Source: an uncultured Ruminococcus sp.
GTDB taxonomy: Bacteria > Bacillota > Clostridia > Oscillospirales > Acutalibacteraceae
Length of the DNA stretch: 54,048 nucleotides
Assembly: GCA_902802105.1 (NCBI GenBank)
Contig: CADCKR010000011.1
Span: forward strand, 1 to 54,048
Direction: 5' to 3'
Shown: piece after piece, positions 18,823 through 26,824 of the stretch
Numbering within the stretch: the stretch's first letter is position 1
Layout of the letters: each line of letters opens with the position of its first letter
The notes under the pieces: generated by a model
What the model saw: the letters and a program-made list of their open reading frames with translations, nothing else
Told to the model about the DNA's origin: nothing
Database searches by the model: none
Made by a program: the position numbers and the translations under genes

Positions 18823-20110
18823 AACACTTAAACAAAGACAGGACAAGCGTTTTATAAATAAGGAAACACAGACAGCGGCAAAATATCTCCGCCGCGTGAA
18901 GGAACTGAGCGGAGCGCCCGACGGGATGGAGCCGTTTTACAATACGCTTGAAAGGATATATGTTGATATGGATTATGCCGACAGCGGAACTTACAGCCAT
19001 ACGGTAGGTACGTACTGTGTTATGACGCCGCCCGAGCTGATCTATGCGGCAGGCGCAATGCCCGTAAAGCTGTGCAGCGGAAACTATACCGCATTTTCTG
19101 TAGGTGACGATATAGCCCCAAGAGATGCCTGTCCGCTTGTCAAGGCGGTGGCGGGCTTCAAGCAGACGGGACTTATGCCTGTTTATGAGGACTGCTCGCT
19201 TATGGTCGTGCCGATAACCTGCGACTGCAAAAAGAAGATCGCCGGTATGCTCTCTGATAAGTGCGATCTGATGACGCTTCATGTTCCCGCTTCACGCAAT
19301 GACGAAGATATCGAGGAATTTACCGCGCAGCTTTATGATCTCATCGAAAGGTTAGAGAACGCCACCGGCAATGCGATCACCTACGAGAGCCTGTCCGATG
19401 CCTTCCGCACTGTCGGTTATGCACAGTATGAGCTTTCGGAATTTATCAGGCTGAAAAAGCAGATGCCCTATCTTATCAGGGGCAGTCATTCTATGGCGAT
19501 ACTCAATGCCGCTTCATACATGACAGCCGCAGATTGGGGCAAAGCGCTCCACAGGGTAAACGGATCTCTGAAAAAGAGGATAGCCGAAAAGAAAACAGTG
19601 ACCTCAAAAAAGCTGCCGAGGATACTTCTTACAGGCTCACCTATAGTTTTCCCTAACGTAAAGATACCGCTGCTTATCGAGGAAACAGGCGGTATCGTAG
19701 CCGGTGACGAGACCTGCATGGGTGAGCGCGGAATGTGGGACCCTGCCGTTATCACCGACAACAGCTTTGACGGCATGATGAACGCTCTTGCAAACCGCGC
19801 TCTGCGCCCTTGTCCCTGTCCTACATTTGCGGATAACTCACAGCGCATTTACCGCATAAAGCAGCTCATCAAGGAAAATCAGATACAGGGAGTTATCTAT
19901 CATGTACTGCGAGGATGTCTGGTTTATGATTTTGAATACAAGCGTATTGAGGATGAATTAGGCAAGCTCGGCATACCCGTCATCAGGCTTGAAAGCGACT
20001 ATAACGAAGAGGATATCGAACAGCTGAGAATACGCATCGAGGCATTTATTGAGCTTATCAAGCTAAAACAGGAGCCCGAAAAAATCACGGCAGCACGAAG
20101 AAGCTTCTGA
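18803..20110 (+). CDS. 2-hydroxyacyl-CoA dehydratase-like subunit with intact cluster cysteines
   Basis: 435 residues, GAGG upstream; overlaps the previous gene by 20 bp. It is a paralogue of the 16391 product. Candidate cluster ligands are present: Cys110 (RDACPLVK), Cys140 and Cys142 (ITCDCKKK), and Cys372 (RGCLVYD). In HgdB-type enzymes such cysteines hold the cluster that receives an electron from an ATP-driven activator; related double-cubane-cluster proteins reduce small molecules. The substrate cannot be read from sequence. No CoA-transferase or acyl-CoA dehydrogenase is nearby, which argues against a plain amino-acid fermentation pathway. Confidence 0.85.
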   Translation: MMTKRTETLKQRQDKRFINKETQTAAKYLRRVKELSGAPDGMEPFYNTLERIYVDMDYADSGTYSHTVGTYCVMTPPELIYAAGAMPVKLCSGNYTAFSVGDDIAPRDACPLVKAVAGFKQTGLMPVYEDCSLMVVPITCDCKKKIAGMLSDKCDLMTLHVPASRNDEDIEEFTAQLYDLIERLENATGNAITYESLSDAFRTVGYAQYELSEFIRLKKQMPYLIRGSHSMAILNAASYMTAADWGKALHRVNGSLKKRIAEKKTVTSKKLPRILLTGSPIVFPNVKIPLLIEETGGIVAGDETCMGERGMWDPAVITDNSFDGMMNALANRALRPCPCPTFADNSQRIYRIKQLIKENQIQGVIYHVLRGCLVYDFEYKRIEDELGKLGIPVIRLESDYNEEDIEQLRIRIEAFIELIKLKQEPEKITAARRSF

Positions 20111-20122
20111 GGAGGAAATATT

Positions 20123-20908
20123 ATGGCTAAATATTACATCGGTCTTGACGGCGGCTCTACATATCTTAAAGCGGCGCTTATCGGAAACGGCAGGGTCATT
20201 GATACAATGGTAAGGAATACCGGCATCGACAACGACGGCACCGCCCGCAAAATCGCAAAGGAGCTTTGCACAAGAAATTCTCTCCGGCCGTCTGATATCG
20301 GCTATATTATGGCTACAGGCTACAGCCGCAAGGTGCTTGAGGTGGCGGATGACGATATTTCAGAGATAACGGCACACGCCTACGGGGTTCGTCTTACAGC
20401 GCCAAAGGAATACCGTCCCGGAATGATAATCGACATAGGCGGTCAGGATTCAAAGATAATCTATCTTGACGGGAATTACGGCGTAAAGAATTTCAGCATG
20501 AACGATAAATGCGCAGCAGGTACGGGCAAGTTCATGGAAGTCATTGCGCAGATACTTGAAACAACTATAGACAATGTAGGTCCGCTTTCTCTCAAAGCGA
20601 CAAATCCATGCGACATAAACAGCACCTGCGTTGTGTTTGCGCAGTCAGAGGTCATATCACTTGTTGCAAGAAAATATGACCGGTGCGATATCCTTGCGGG
20701 TATGCACCAGTCAATGGCGAAGAGAATAATCAAGATGATGAAAAAAGCCGAAAAGGGCGGCGACATACTTATGACAGGCGGAGGAGCCTTGAATATCGGT
20801 CTGCACCGCGCCTTTGAGGAGGAGCTGATGAGGGACGTCTATGTTGCGGATCACCCGCAGTTCAACGGAGCTATCGGGGCGGCTCTCATAGCAAGCGAAA
20901 GAGGGTAA
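20123..20908 (+). CDS. Acyl-CoA dehydratase activase-like ATPase (HgdC/BadG family)
   Basis: 261 residues with AGGAGG upstream. It is an ASKHA-fold ATPase: GLDGGSTYLKAALI (phosphate 1), IDIGGQDSKII (phosphate 2) and LMTGGGALN (adenosine). The two cysteines that bridge a [4Fe-4S] cluster between two monomers are in NDKCAAGTGKF and NSTCVVFAQSEV. In the family it uses ATP hydrolysis to push an electron at very low potential to its partner dehydratase. It follows the cysteine-bearing subunit by 12 bp and is presumed to activate it. Confidence 0.92.
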   Translation: MAKYYIGLDGGSTYLKAALIGNGRVIDTMVRNTGIDNDGTARKIAKELCTRNSLRPSDIGYIMATGYSRKVLEVADDDISEITAHAYGVRLTAPKEYRPGMIIDIGGQDSKIIYLDGNYGVKNFSMNDKCAAGTGKFMEVIAQILETTIDNVGPLSLKATNPCDINSTCVVFAQSEVISLVARKYDRCDILAGMHQSMAKRIIKMMKKAEKGGDILMTGGGALNIGLHRAFEEELMRDVYVADHPQFNGAIGAALIASERG

Positions 20909-20912
20909 CAAA

Positions 20913-21614
20913 ATGGTATCTACTGTATTTCTTGAAAGTCTTACAGCAGCCGCATCTGTGGGTATGGGCTGCGGCACCTGCTGCGGCTCAGGCATAAGCG
21001 CTGCCCTGTACGGATATCTTACTACCCACATGAAAAACATTAAGCAGTCGTTTATAGGCTTCTTTGATTTCTTTATAGGTAAGCTTATCGCGGTTATCTC
21101 ACTTTGCTGTATCGCTTCAGCAGTCGGCAGCAATATCATTGATGAAGGCGGCAATGTGTTCGGCATAAAGGCCGCTGTTATCGTTGACGGCTTCATGCTT
21201 GCTATGAGTATATGGATGCTCATTGGCTGGATAAGGGAACGAACAGGACACAAAAGCTGCAAAAGCTGCGGCGGCTGCAAGGAGCATACGAAAAAGACAG
21301 AGTACAGAAAATCAAATCATGCGGCATTGATAGGTATGGGTATAAGCTACGGCCTTACACCGTGCGCACCGCTTATTTTAATGACAGGCTATGCAGCATC
21401 TCTGCCGTTCGGCTATGCCGCTATGCTCGGCACTGTATTTGCACTTGCAAGCACGATCTCTCCGATGCTTTTTATGCTTCTTATCTCCGGAGTGCTTGCA
21501 GGCAAAATGTATAAGGAGATACCGCAGTATCTTACATGGTTCAGACTTGCGTGTTATGTTCTGCTGATAGGTCTGTTTTCTGTCAGTCTGATAAGGGAGG
21601 CAGTAATGTTATGA
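20913..21614 (+). CDS. DsbD/CcdA- or TauE-like six-helix membrane protein with cysteine motifs
   Basis: 233 residues, about six membrane segments. The second half has YGLTPCAPLILMTGYA followed by a gap and ALASTISPMLFMLLISG, as in cytochrome c biogenesis transmembrane (DsbD_2) and sulfite-exporter-like proteins, where a Pro-Cys sits in the helix. Two extra motifs are unusual: GMGCGTCCGSG in helix 1 and CKSCGGC in a loop near residue 112. They suggest thiol exchange or metal binding. It follows the activase by 4 bp, so it belongs to the operon. Whether it passes electrons outward or moves a substrate is unknown. Confidence 0.6.
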   Translation: MVSTVFLESLTAAASVGMGCGTCCGSGISAALYGYLTTHMKNIKQSFIGFFDFFIGKLIAVISLCCIASAVGSNIIDEGGNVFGIKAAVIVDGFMLAMSIWMLIGWIRERTGHKSCKSCGGCKEHTKKTEYRKSNHAALIGMGISYGLTPCAPLILMTGYAASLPFGYAAMLGTVFALASTISPMLFMLLISGVLAGKMYKEIPQYLTWFRLACYVLLIGLFSVSLIREAVML

Positions 21615-22267
21615 GAAAAAAGAGTATTACAGCATTTTTGTGCGTATATGCGGCTCTGTGCATATCATATTTTGTGGTCAGCTCCGGAATGGCGCCGGAT
21701 GATACGGTTGTGTCAGATCAGGTCAGCACAAAAGCATCGCAGTCAGTGCAGACATCCGTATCTGAGCCAAAGGCAAGCGCCGCATCCTCAGCGGAGAACA
21801 GCTCATCCGCAAATGAAGCAGCCGCAGATGAAACGACCGTAAGCAGCTCATCCGCAGGAGAAGCAGCCGCAGATGAAACGACCGTAAGCAGCTCATCCGC
21901 AAATGAAGCAGCCGCAGATGAAACGACCGTAAGCAGCTCATCCGCAGGAGAATCATCCGCAGATGAAGCATCATTTCCGGAGAAATACGCTCAGGAAAGC
22001 TCCGGTTATGCATCGGACGTCTTTGAAGAAGCGCATTCCGGATCAGAGCAGGAGATCATACAGGAAAGCGGCGGCGGAGAGCAGTACGAGGGATCAATAG
22101 AGGATGAGGATGAGAGCATTGAGGAAAAGCCTACGCTTGAAGAATTTCTCAGGGGTCTGCGATGCAGCGGATGCAGGCACAACTGTACGCTTTTCTCACC
22201 GCGGTGCATGAACGGCGCAAGAAAGGCAAGTCAGGCAGAAAGCCAGTACTATCAGCTGTATAATTAA
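21611..22267 (+). CDS. Secreted or membrane-anchored protein with 15-residue repeats and a C-terminal four-cysteine motif
   Basis: 218 residues. The ATG at 21611 overlaps the upstream stop (ATGA). Residues 1-27 look like a signal peptide or anchor (basic start, then a hydrophobic run to SYFVVSSG). A low-complexity Ser/Ala/Glu linker follows, with almost four copies of a 15-residue unit like SSSANEAAADETTV. An acidic stretch comes next, and the end has RCSGCRHNC and SPRC (Cys-x2-Cys-x3-Cys-x6-Cys). Not a family I recognise. The linker would hold the cysteine module away from the membrane, where it could meet the DsbD-like protein. Confidence 0.65.
   Translation: MRKKSITAFLCVYAALCISYFVVSSGMAPDDTVVSDQVSTKASQSVQTSVSEPKASAASSAENSSSANEAAADETTVSSSSAGEAAADETTVSSSSANEAAADETTVSSSSAGESSADEASFPEKYAQESSGYASDVFEEAHSGSEQEIIQESGGGEQYEGSIEDEDESIEEKPTLEEFLRGLRCSGCRHNCTLFSPRCMNGARKASQAESQYYQLYN
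21797..21976 (+). repeat. 45-bp tandem repeat coding for a 15-residue linker
   Basis: Units start at 21797, 21842, 21887 and 21932. Units 1-3 are almost identical; AAT GAA and GGA GAA alternate at one site. The fourth decays after GCAGGAGAA. Confidence 0.9.
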
Positions 22268-22268
22268 G

Positions 22269-22421
22269 GCAATACCTATCGTGGGCATCACAAAGCCTTC
22301 TCATGCCGAGAAGCTTTCGGAAGCGATGAAGGTAAATTTAACAGCCGAAGAAACCGCGCTTCTTGAAAAAGAGGCTGAAGCTACAGGGATACGTCAGCAG
22401 GGTACATGGGAGCCGCAGTGA
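22269..22421 (+). pseudogene. C-terminal remnant of an aldo/keto reductase
   Basis: Fifty codons in one frame, ending in TGA, read AIPIVGITKPSHAEKLSEA and then VNLTAEETALLEKEAE. This is the end of an aldo/keto reductase: the IPIPGT/SKP motif that binds NADP phosphate, then the L-T-EE-L-E helix. The catalytic barrel with Asp, Tyr, Lys and His is absent, no start or ribosome site precedes it, and it begins right at the stop of the previous gene. It marks a deletion or recombination joint between the two large operons. Confidence 0.7.
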
Positions 22422-22556
22422 TCTTTAGTTTGAAAGTTTCTTTGACAAAATAGACTTTTTTATGTTGATATTAAATGAATATTGTGGTAATATTTACTAA
22501 AACAGGTACTGAAAACCGACTTTTTATGTGACCGGTACATAATCAACGATTCTCTT

Positions 22557-22691
22557 ATGAGGATCATCAAGAACCTCAAGCTTTTCCGTCCTACCCCTGC
22601 GGCAAAGCAGATAGTAAATCTCGTGATAAGGGACAAGAAATTTGAAAAGACCGCGTCCAAAAAGATCATAAGATCAAGCGCAGGCAAATAA
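22557..22691 (+). CDS. Possible 44-residue basic small protein
   Basis: An ATG frame reads MRIIKNLKLFRPTPAAKQIV and ends in KIIRSSAGK, very basic. No Shine-Dalgarno is visible before the ATG. It is followed 9 bp later by a good terminator, and a TTGACA (22442-22447) lies upstream without a good -10. It may instead be the tail of a decayed gene, as the neighbouring sequence is a gene remnant. Uncertain. Confidence 0.25.
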   Translation: MRIIKNLKLFRPTPAAKQIVNLVIRDKKFEKTASKKIIRSSAGK

Positions 22692-22700
22692 GATCATACG

Positions 22701-22736
22701 GCAGGCAATGGCTTAAAAAAGCTGTTGCCTGCTTTG
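22701..22736 (+). terminator. Rho-independent terminator
   Basis: A perfect 8-bp stem, GCAGGCAA (22701-22708) with TTGCCTGC (22725-22732), is extended by an inner GGCTT/AGCT stem and followed by TTTG. It closes the region after the dehydratase-like operon and the remnant. Confidence 0.65.
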
Positions 22737-22766
22737 TGCTGTCTGTGTTAAATAACTGAAACAATA

Positions 22767-22795
22767 TTGACATTAATATTATTTTAGTCTATAAT
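22767..22795 (+). promoter_or_regulatory. Consensus promoter of the Hsp70-HerA operon
   Basis: Perfect TTGACA (22767-22772), 17-bp spacer, perfect TATAAT (22790-22795). It lies 97 bp before the first start codon. No other strong promoter was seen before the terminator at 32157. Confidence 0.85.
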
Positions 22796-22892
22796 TATTA
22801 TAATTTGGTAAAATTGCTATATATAAAACTGCGTTTGGTCAGGCGTTCTTTGTGCGGTATTGCATTAAATATATTTGAAAGGAAGTCTTGAA

Positions 22893-24731
22893 TTGGATGA
22901 ACCATCAAACGGTAAAATGATCAGGGTGATCGGTATAGATTTCGGTACCTCATCGACCTATATGAGCGTAAAGCGATATAATCCGGAAGATCCGGCAGAG
23001 GACAGCTTCAACTATATCCCTGTTTCATTTGAACACGGTGAATCAAAGGGAAGCCTTATCTCCGTTATCAGGGAGAACAGCGACAGATCGCTTGATTTCG
23101 GGCGTGTTGCAAACGAAGAAGCCGACGGTGCGGTCGTATACAGCAATTTCAAGATGAACCTTGAAAGCCCGGATGATGCCCTGCGCGAAAAGAGCCGATA
23201 TCTTGTGCGGGAGCTTTTCAAGTATCTTCACAGGATGTACGAGCTGCAAAGCAATCAGCTCGGAGAAAAGGACGATGAAGTAGAGACCAATATTTCATAT
23301 CCTGTCAAGTGGCAGAGAAGCACTGCTGATTTTATGATAAGCGCCGCAAAGGATGCAGGCTTTCAGAATGTTTCAGGAATAGACGAGGCCACTGCCGCCG
23401 TGACGACAGTGCTTTCACGCAACTTTGACAACCTTGCGCTCAAAAAGATGATATCGCCCGAAACGCCCGGTTATATACTGCTTATAGACATGGGCGCCGG
23501 CACAACAGACTGCGCTCTTTGCCGATATTCATTTGAAGCAGGCGAAAGCGGAGAAATAAAGGCAAATTCGCTTAAGGTAGAAATAATAACCTGCTGGCCT
23601 GTCAGCGAGGATGACCCCACCTTCGGCGGAAGAGAGATAGATCAGGTGCTTGCAGGGTACATAGAGGATTTTCTGTGCAGGACTGTAGTGCCTGAGCTGA
23701 AAGAATATGTATCTAACCTTGTGCGTGTAGGCAATAACGTAAAGCTATGGAAGGAAAACAATGTTTCGGCGAACCTCAACAAGAACAAGCCTGTTACTGT
23801 ATGCGGCTTCATCAAGGCTTATCTTGGCGCAGCGGGAGTAAAATTTCCTGCAATAACGCGCGAAAGCTTTGAAAAGCTCATAGGGGATAAGCTGAACGAT
23901 TATGTTGACCTTATCAGGGGCTGTCTTGAAAAAGCCGGAGCAATAGATCAGGAATTCAAGGAAAGAGGGCTGGACCTTGTGATACTTGCAGGCGGTCACA
24001 GCTCATGGTATTTTGCAAAGGATATAATTGACGGCACTATGCCGGGATATCTTGAACACAGCACGCTTTCACGCATAAGAGAGGAAAAGGACAGGGTATT
24101 TACTCTGCCGAATCCTCAGTCTACTGTCGTGCTTGGTCTTATATACAGAAGGCTGCTCTCGACCATCACGCTGAAAAAATCCGACAAGATAGATAATTCC
24201 TGGGTCGAGCTGCTCAGAACTGCCGCGCCGAATCCGGAATTTTTCTCGGAGCTGTACGGTGACGGCGAGGATACAGCGATGTACAATATCGCCAAGGAAT
24301 TTACAATGAGTTATGATTTCAAGGCGCCGCCGGAAGCGTGGTTCCACATATCTGTAGGGGAATCAAACAGAAGAGTGTATGATATTTTCTGCGGCAAGTC
24401 GTTCTTTGCTCATAAAAACAAGGATATATGCTTCTGTGCCGAAAAGAATGACGGTTCTCTCTGCGGGTTCACTGTTTCGTCATTTGGGATATACTATGAA
24501 ACGCTTTTCAGTTCACGCTGCATTTCGTGGGAAACATTTCTGTATTCGCAGATCAGCTATTCCGGCTGGAATTCTGATAAAATATCAATAGGCTACACGG
24601 TGCTGCCTGTTCACCGCACCTGTGTTCCTTTATGCATGGAATATCTGCAGGGAATGCAGTCCTATATACGCCAAAAATGCACCGGCGCAGAGCCTGCATA
24701 TCCATATCCGCTCCCTGCGGCTGTCAAATAA
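22893..24731 (+). CDS. Divergent Hsp70/DnaK-like ATPase without a usual substrate-binding domain
   Basis: 612 residues from a TTG at 22893, chosen because AAAGGAAG lies 7 nt before it; an in-frame TTG at 22875 is upstream of that site and ATG 22917 is the other option. Actin-fold ATPase marks: D16FGTSST (phosphate 1), NISYPVKW, IDEATAAV, LLIDMGAGTTDCAL (phosphate 2), FGGREIDQVL and LVILAGGHSSW (adenosine). The last 180 residues, from about SWVELLRTAAP, do not look like the DnaK peptide-binding beta-sandwich or lid. No DnaJ or GrpE is near. First gene of a six-gene operon; perhaps an ATP-driven assembly or regulatory factor. Confidence 0.8.
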   Translation: MDEPSNGKMIRVIGIDFGTSSTYMSVKRYNPEDPAEDSFNYIPVSFEHGESKGSLISVIRENSDRSLDFGRVANEEADGAVVYSNFKMNLESPDDALREKSRYLVRELFKYLHRMYELQSNQLGEKDDEVETNISYPVKWQRSTADFMISAAKDAGFQNVSGIDEATAAVTTVLSRNFDNLALKKMISPETPGYILLIDMGAGTTDCALCRYSFEAGESGEIKANSLKVEIITCWPVSEDDPTFGGREIDQVLAGYIEDFLCRTVVPELKEYVSNLVRVGNNVKLWKENNVSANLNKNKPVTVCGFIKAYLGAAGVKFPAITRESFEKLIGDKLNDYVDLIRGCLEKAGAIDQEFKERGLDLVILAGGHSSWYFAKDIIDGTMPGYLEHSTLSRIREEKDRVFTLPNPQSTVVLGLIYRRLLSTITLKKSDKIDNSWVELLRTAAPNPEFFSELYGDGEDTAMYNIAKEFTMSYDFKAPPEAWFHISVGESNRRVYDIFCGKSFFAHKNKDICFCAEKNDGSLCGFTVSSFGIYYETLFSSRCISWETFLYSQISYSGWNSDKISIGYTVLPVHRTCVPLCMEYLQGMQSYIRQKCTGAEPAYPYPLPAAVK

Positions 24732-24772
24732 TGACTTTAATATAAAAATAAACAAAACAAGGAGGCAAAAAA

Positions 24773-26779
24773 ATGTATGACGATTATGAGGTTGAAATGA
24801 TGAGCGGTGAGAACCATTCAAACCCGATGGAGCTCACAAGTGTTCCTTCGGACCTTCCGGCAGGCGATTCGTCTGTATTTGCGGAGTATGACGCCATAAC
24901 AAATGAGGTCGCTGACATCAACGAGAACCCTGCCGCAGCTGTTTTCGGCATGGCGGGCGACAGACTTCCGGAGGGTGTAAGCGCTACTGACTATGAATTT
25001 ACTCAGGGCTACACTTGCGGATATACCTCCAGACTTATTGATATTGACGGTGACGGCATCTACGAGACCACCGAGATAACGAGGGTAGATATGACCGGCG
25101 CAACTGCCGTTTTATACAGAAAAGACCTTGACGGTGACGGTTTTCCGGAAAGAGAGGACGAGTTCCATTTCATATCTACGCCCACCGGAGTACACGTTTT
25201 TGACAGAGTTATCAGGGTAGATTCAGACGGCAGCGGAAGCTTTGACGTTGTTCAGAGACAGATGAACGACAATGCTTATTCGCAGGTCGGCTTTAACAGC
25301 AGATACTTTGTACCGCGCGAGTCTATGGTTCGTGACGAAGAAACAGGTAATTGGCGCACCGTTATTGAAGCGCCCACAAATAAGGAACAGCTTGACCAGA
25401 AGAAAGCTGATGAAGCAAGAATAATACAGGCATTGTCAGATACCGGTACTGCTCAGGCTGATGATGAACAGGAATATGAGCCTTCAGGATCAACCGACAG
25501 CAAGCCGGAAGATACGACGGATTATAAAGACCGCAACGAATTTATCGAGGACGAAGAGGACGATGCGGAAACAGTCAGCGTTACCGACCTTGATGATGAA
25601 GACGAGGACGAAGACGATACAGCTGACGTTACCGACCTTGACGATGAGGACGAGAACGAAGACGATACAGCCGACGTTACCGATCTTGACGATAAAGACG
25701 AGGACGAAGACGATACAGCTGACGTTACCGACCTTGACGATGAAGACGAGGACGAAGACGATACAGCCGACGTTACCGACCTTGACGATAAAGACGAGGA
25801 CGATGATGATACAGCTGACGTTACCGACCTTGACGATAAAGACGAGGACAAAGACGATACAGCCGATGTTGAAGCAGACGACACAAATGCTGACGATATA
25901 AACGCAGGCTTCCATATCATTGAGGAGAGGGAGGTTGACGCAGACGGCGACGGCTTTGCTGATTACGGCGTCTACAAATTCACTCAGGACAACAACAATG
26001 ACGGCGTAGAGGAGAGCTATTACTGGGAGACCTACGATACGGATAAGGACGGATATATTGATGCGGTTCTGGTGCTTTCCGACCTTGACAATGACGGACG
26101 GTATGAAAGCGCGGAGACTTATGTTTTTGACAAGAATAATGATGAATTTCAGTTGGTTCAATCCATTGACATTTCCGAGCCCGAACGCGGCACGCTCTCA
26201 TGTGAGCTTGACAACTTTGATCCGGAAAATACCGATGCTTCAAAGGTAACAGGAGATCCGCAGGATGTGCTTGAGCTGTGGGAGTATCAGGGCGATACAT
26301 CGCGCTGCGCTGTATATTCACAGAAGTTCATAATTGAGGAATTCACAGGCGTAGAAGTGGATATAGAGGATCTTGTCAGCTATGCAGCAGAGCAGGGCTG
26401 GTTCAGCGAAGAGGGCGGCACCTCACCCGAAAACCTGAACAAGCTGCTTGATGCATACGGCATACCCAACGAGATGAACTTCGGATATGAAATTTCCGAT
26501 ATAGAAAACGCTCTTGCAAACGGCGACAGGGTCATTGTTGCTGTTGACAGCGGCGAATACTGGATGGGTGAGAGCGATGATGTTTACACTCCTGTTGACG
26601 GAGCCGACCATGCTGTCGAGATCATCGGAATAGACAGATCAGACCCTGAGCATCCGATGGTGATAGCCAACGATTCCGGCAATCCCAACGGCAAGGGCGA
26701 GATGATACCGCTTGATGTCTTTGTAAACGCATGGGCCGACAGCAATAACCTTGCGGTGATTGCCCACAGATCAAACTAA
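24773..26779 (+). CDS. Acidic, EF-hand-like repeat protein with C-terminal C39-like cysteine peptidase domain
   Basis: 668 residues, AAGGAGG upstream, no signal peptide. Residues 60-170 hold Ca-loop-like motifs (DIDGDGIYE, DLDGDGFPE, DSDGSGSFD). Residues 270-365 are six copies of a 16-residue unit, VTDLDDEDEDEDDTAD. More Ca-loop motifs follow (DADGDGFAD, DTDKDGYID, DLDNDGRYE). The C-terminal 190 residues resemble peptidase C39-like folds, with candidate catalytic Cys512 (TSRCAVYSQ) and His613 (GADHAVEIIG) and an Asn633-Asp634 pair. It may be an enzyme, or an inactive fold used as an exported effector or scaffold. Second gene of the operon. Confidence 0.7.
   Translation: MYDDYEVEMMSGENHSNPMELTSVPSDLPAGDSSVFAEYDAITNEVADINENPAAAVFGMAGDRLPEGVSATDYEFTQGYTCGYTSRLIDIDGDGIYETTEITRVDMTGATAVLYRKDLDGDGFPEREDEFHFISTPTGVHVFDRVIRVDSDGSGSFDVVQRQMNDNAYSQVGFNSRYFVPRESMVRDEETGNWRTVIEAPTNKEQLDQKKADEARIIQALSDTGTAQADDEQEYEPSGSTDSKPEDTTDYKDRNEFIEDEEDDAETVSVTDLDDEDEDEDDTADVTDLDDEDENEDDTADVTDLDDKDEDEDDTADVTDLDDEDEDEDDTADVTDLDDKDEDDDDTADVTDLDDKDEDKDDTADVEADDTNADDINAGFHIIEEREVDADGDGFADYGVYKFTQDNNNDGVEESYYWETYDTDKDGYIDAVLVLSDLDNDGRYESAETYVFDKNNDEFQLVQSIDISEPERGTLSCELDNFDPENTDASKVTGDPQDVLELWEYQGDTSRCAVYSQKFIIEEFTGVEVDIEDLVSYAAEQGWFSEEGGTSPENLNKLLDAYGIPNEMNFGYEISDIENALANGDRVIVAVDSGEYWMGESDDVYTPVDGADHAVEIIGIDRSDPEHPMVIANDSGNPNGKGEMIPLDVFVNAWADSNNLAVIAHRSN
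25580..25867 (+). repeat. 48-bp tandem repeat, six copies, coding for a polyacidic segment
   Basis: Six units of 48 bp encode VTDLDD(E/K)DE(D/N)EDDTAD. Almost every residue is Asp or Glu. Long open frames on the opposite strand here are a by-product of the repeat. Confidence 0.9.
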
Positions 26780-26824
26780 AGCTGTGCCACAGCATAGAAT
26801 AAATGAATGGACAGGAGGATAACT

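Noticed and set aside
22442-22470. Promoter at TTGACA 22442 for the small basic frame
   Set aside because: The -35 box is perfect, but no acceptable -10 lies 16-18 bp downstream.
25490-26161. Long minus-strand frame opposite the acidic repeat
   Set aside because: It is made of the complement of the 48-bp repeat (VGNVGCIVFVLVF units), so the length is an artefact of a repeat free of stops.
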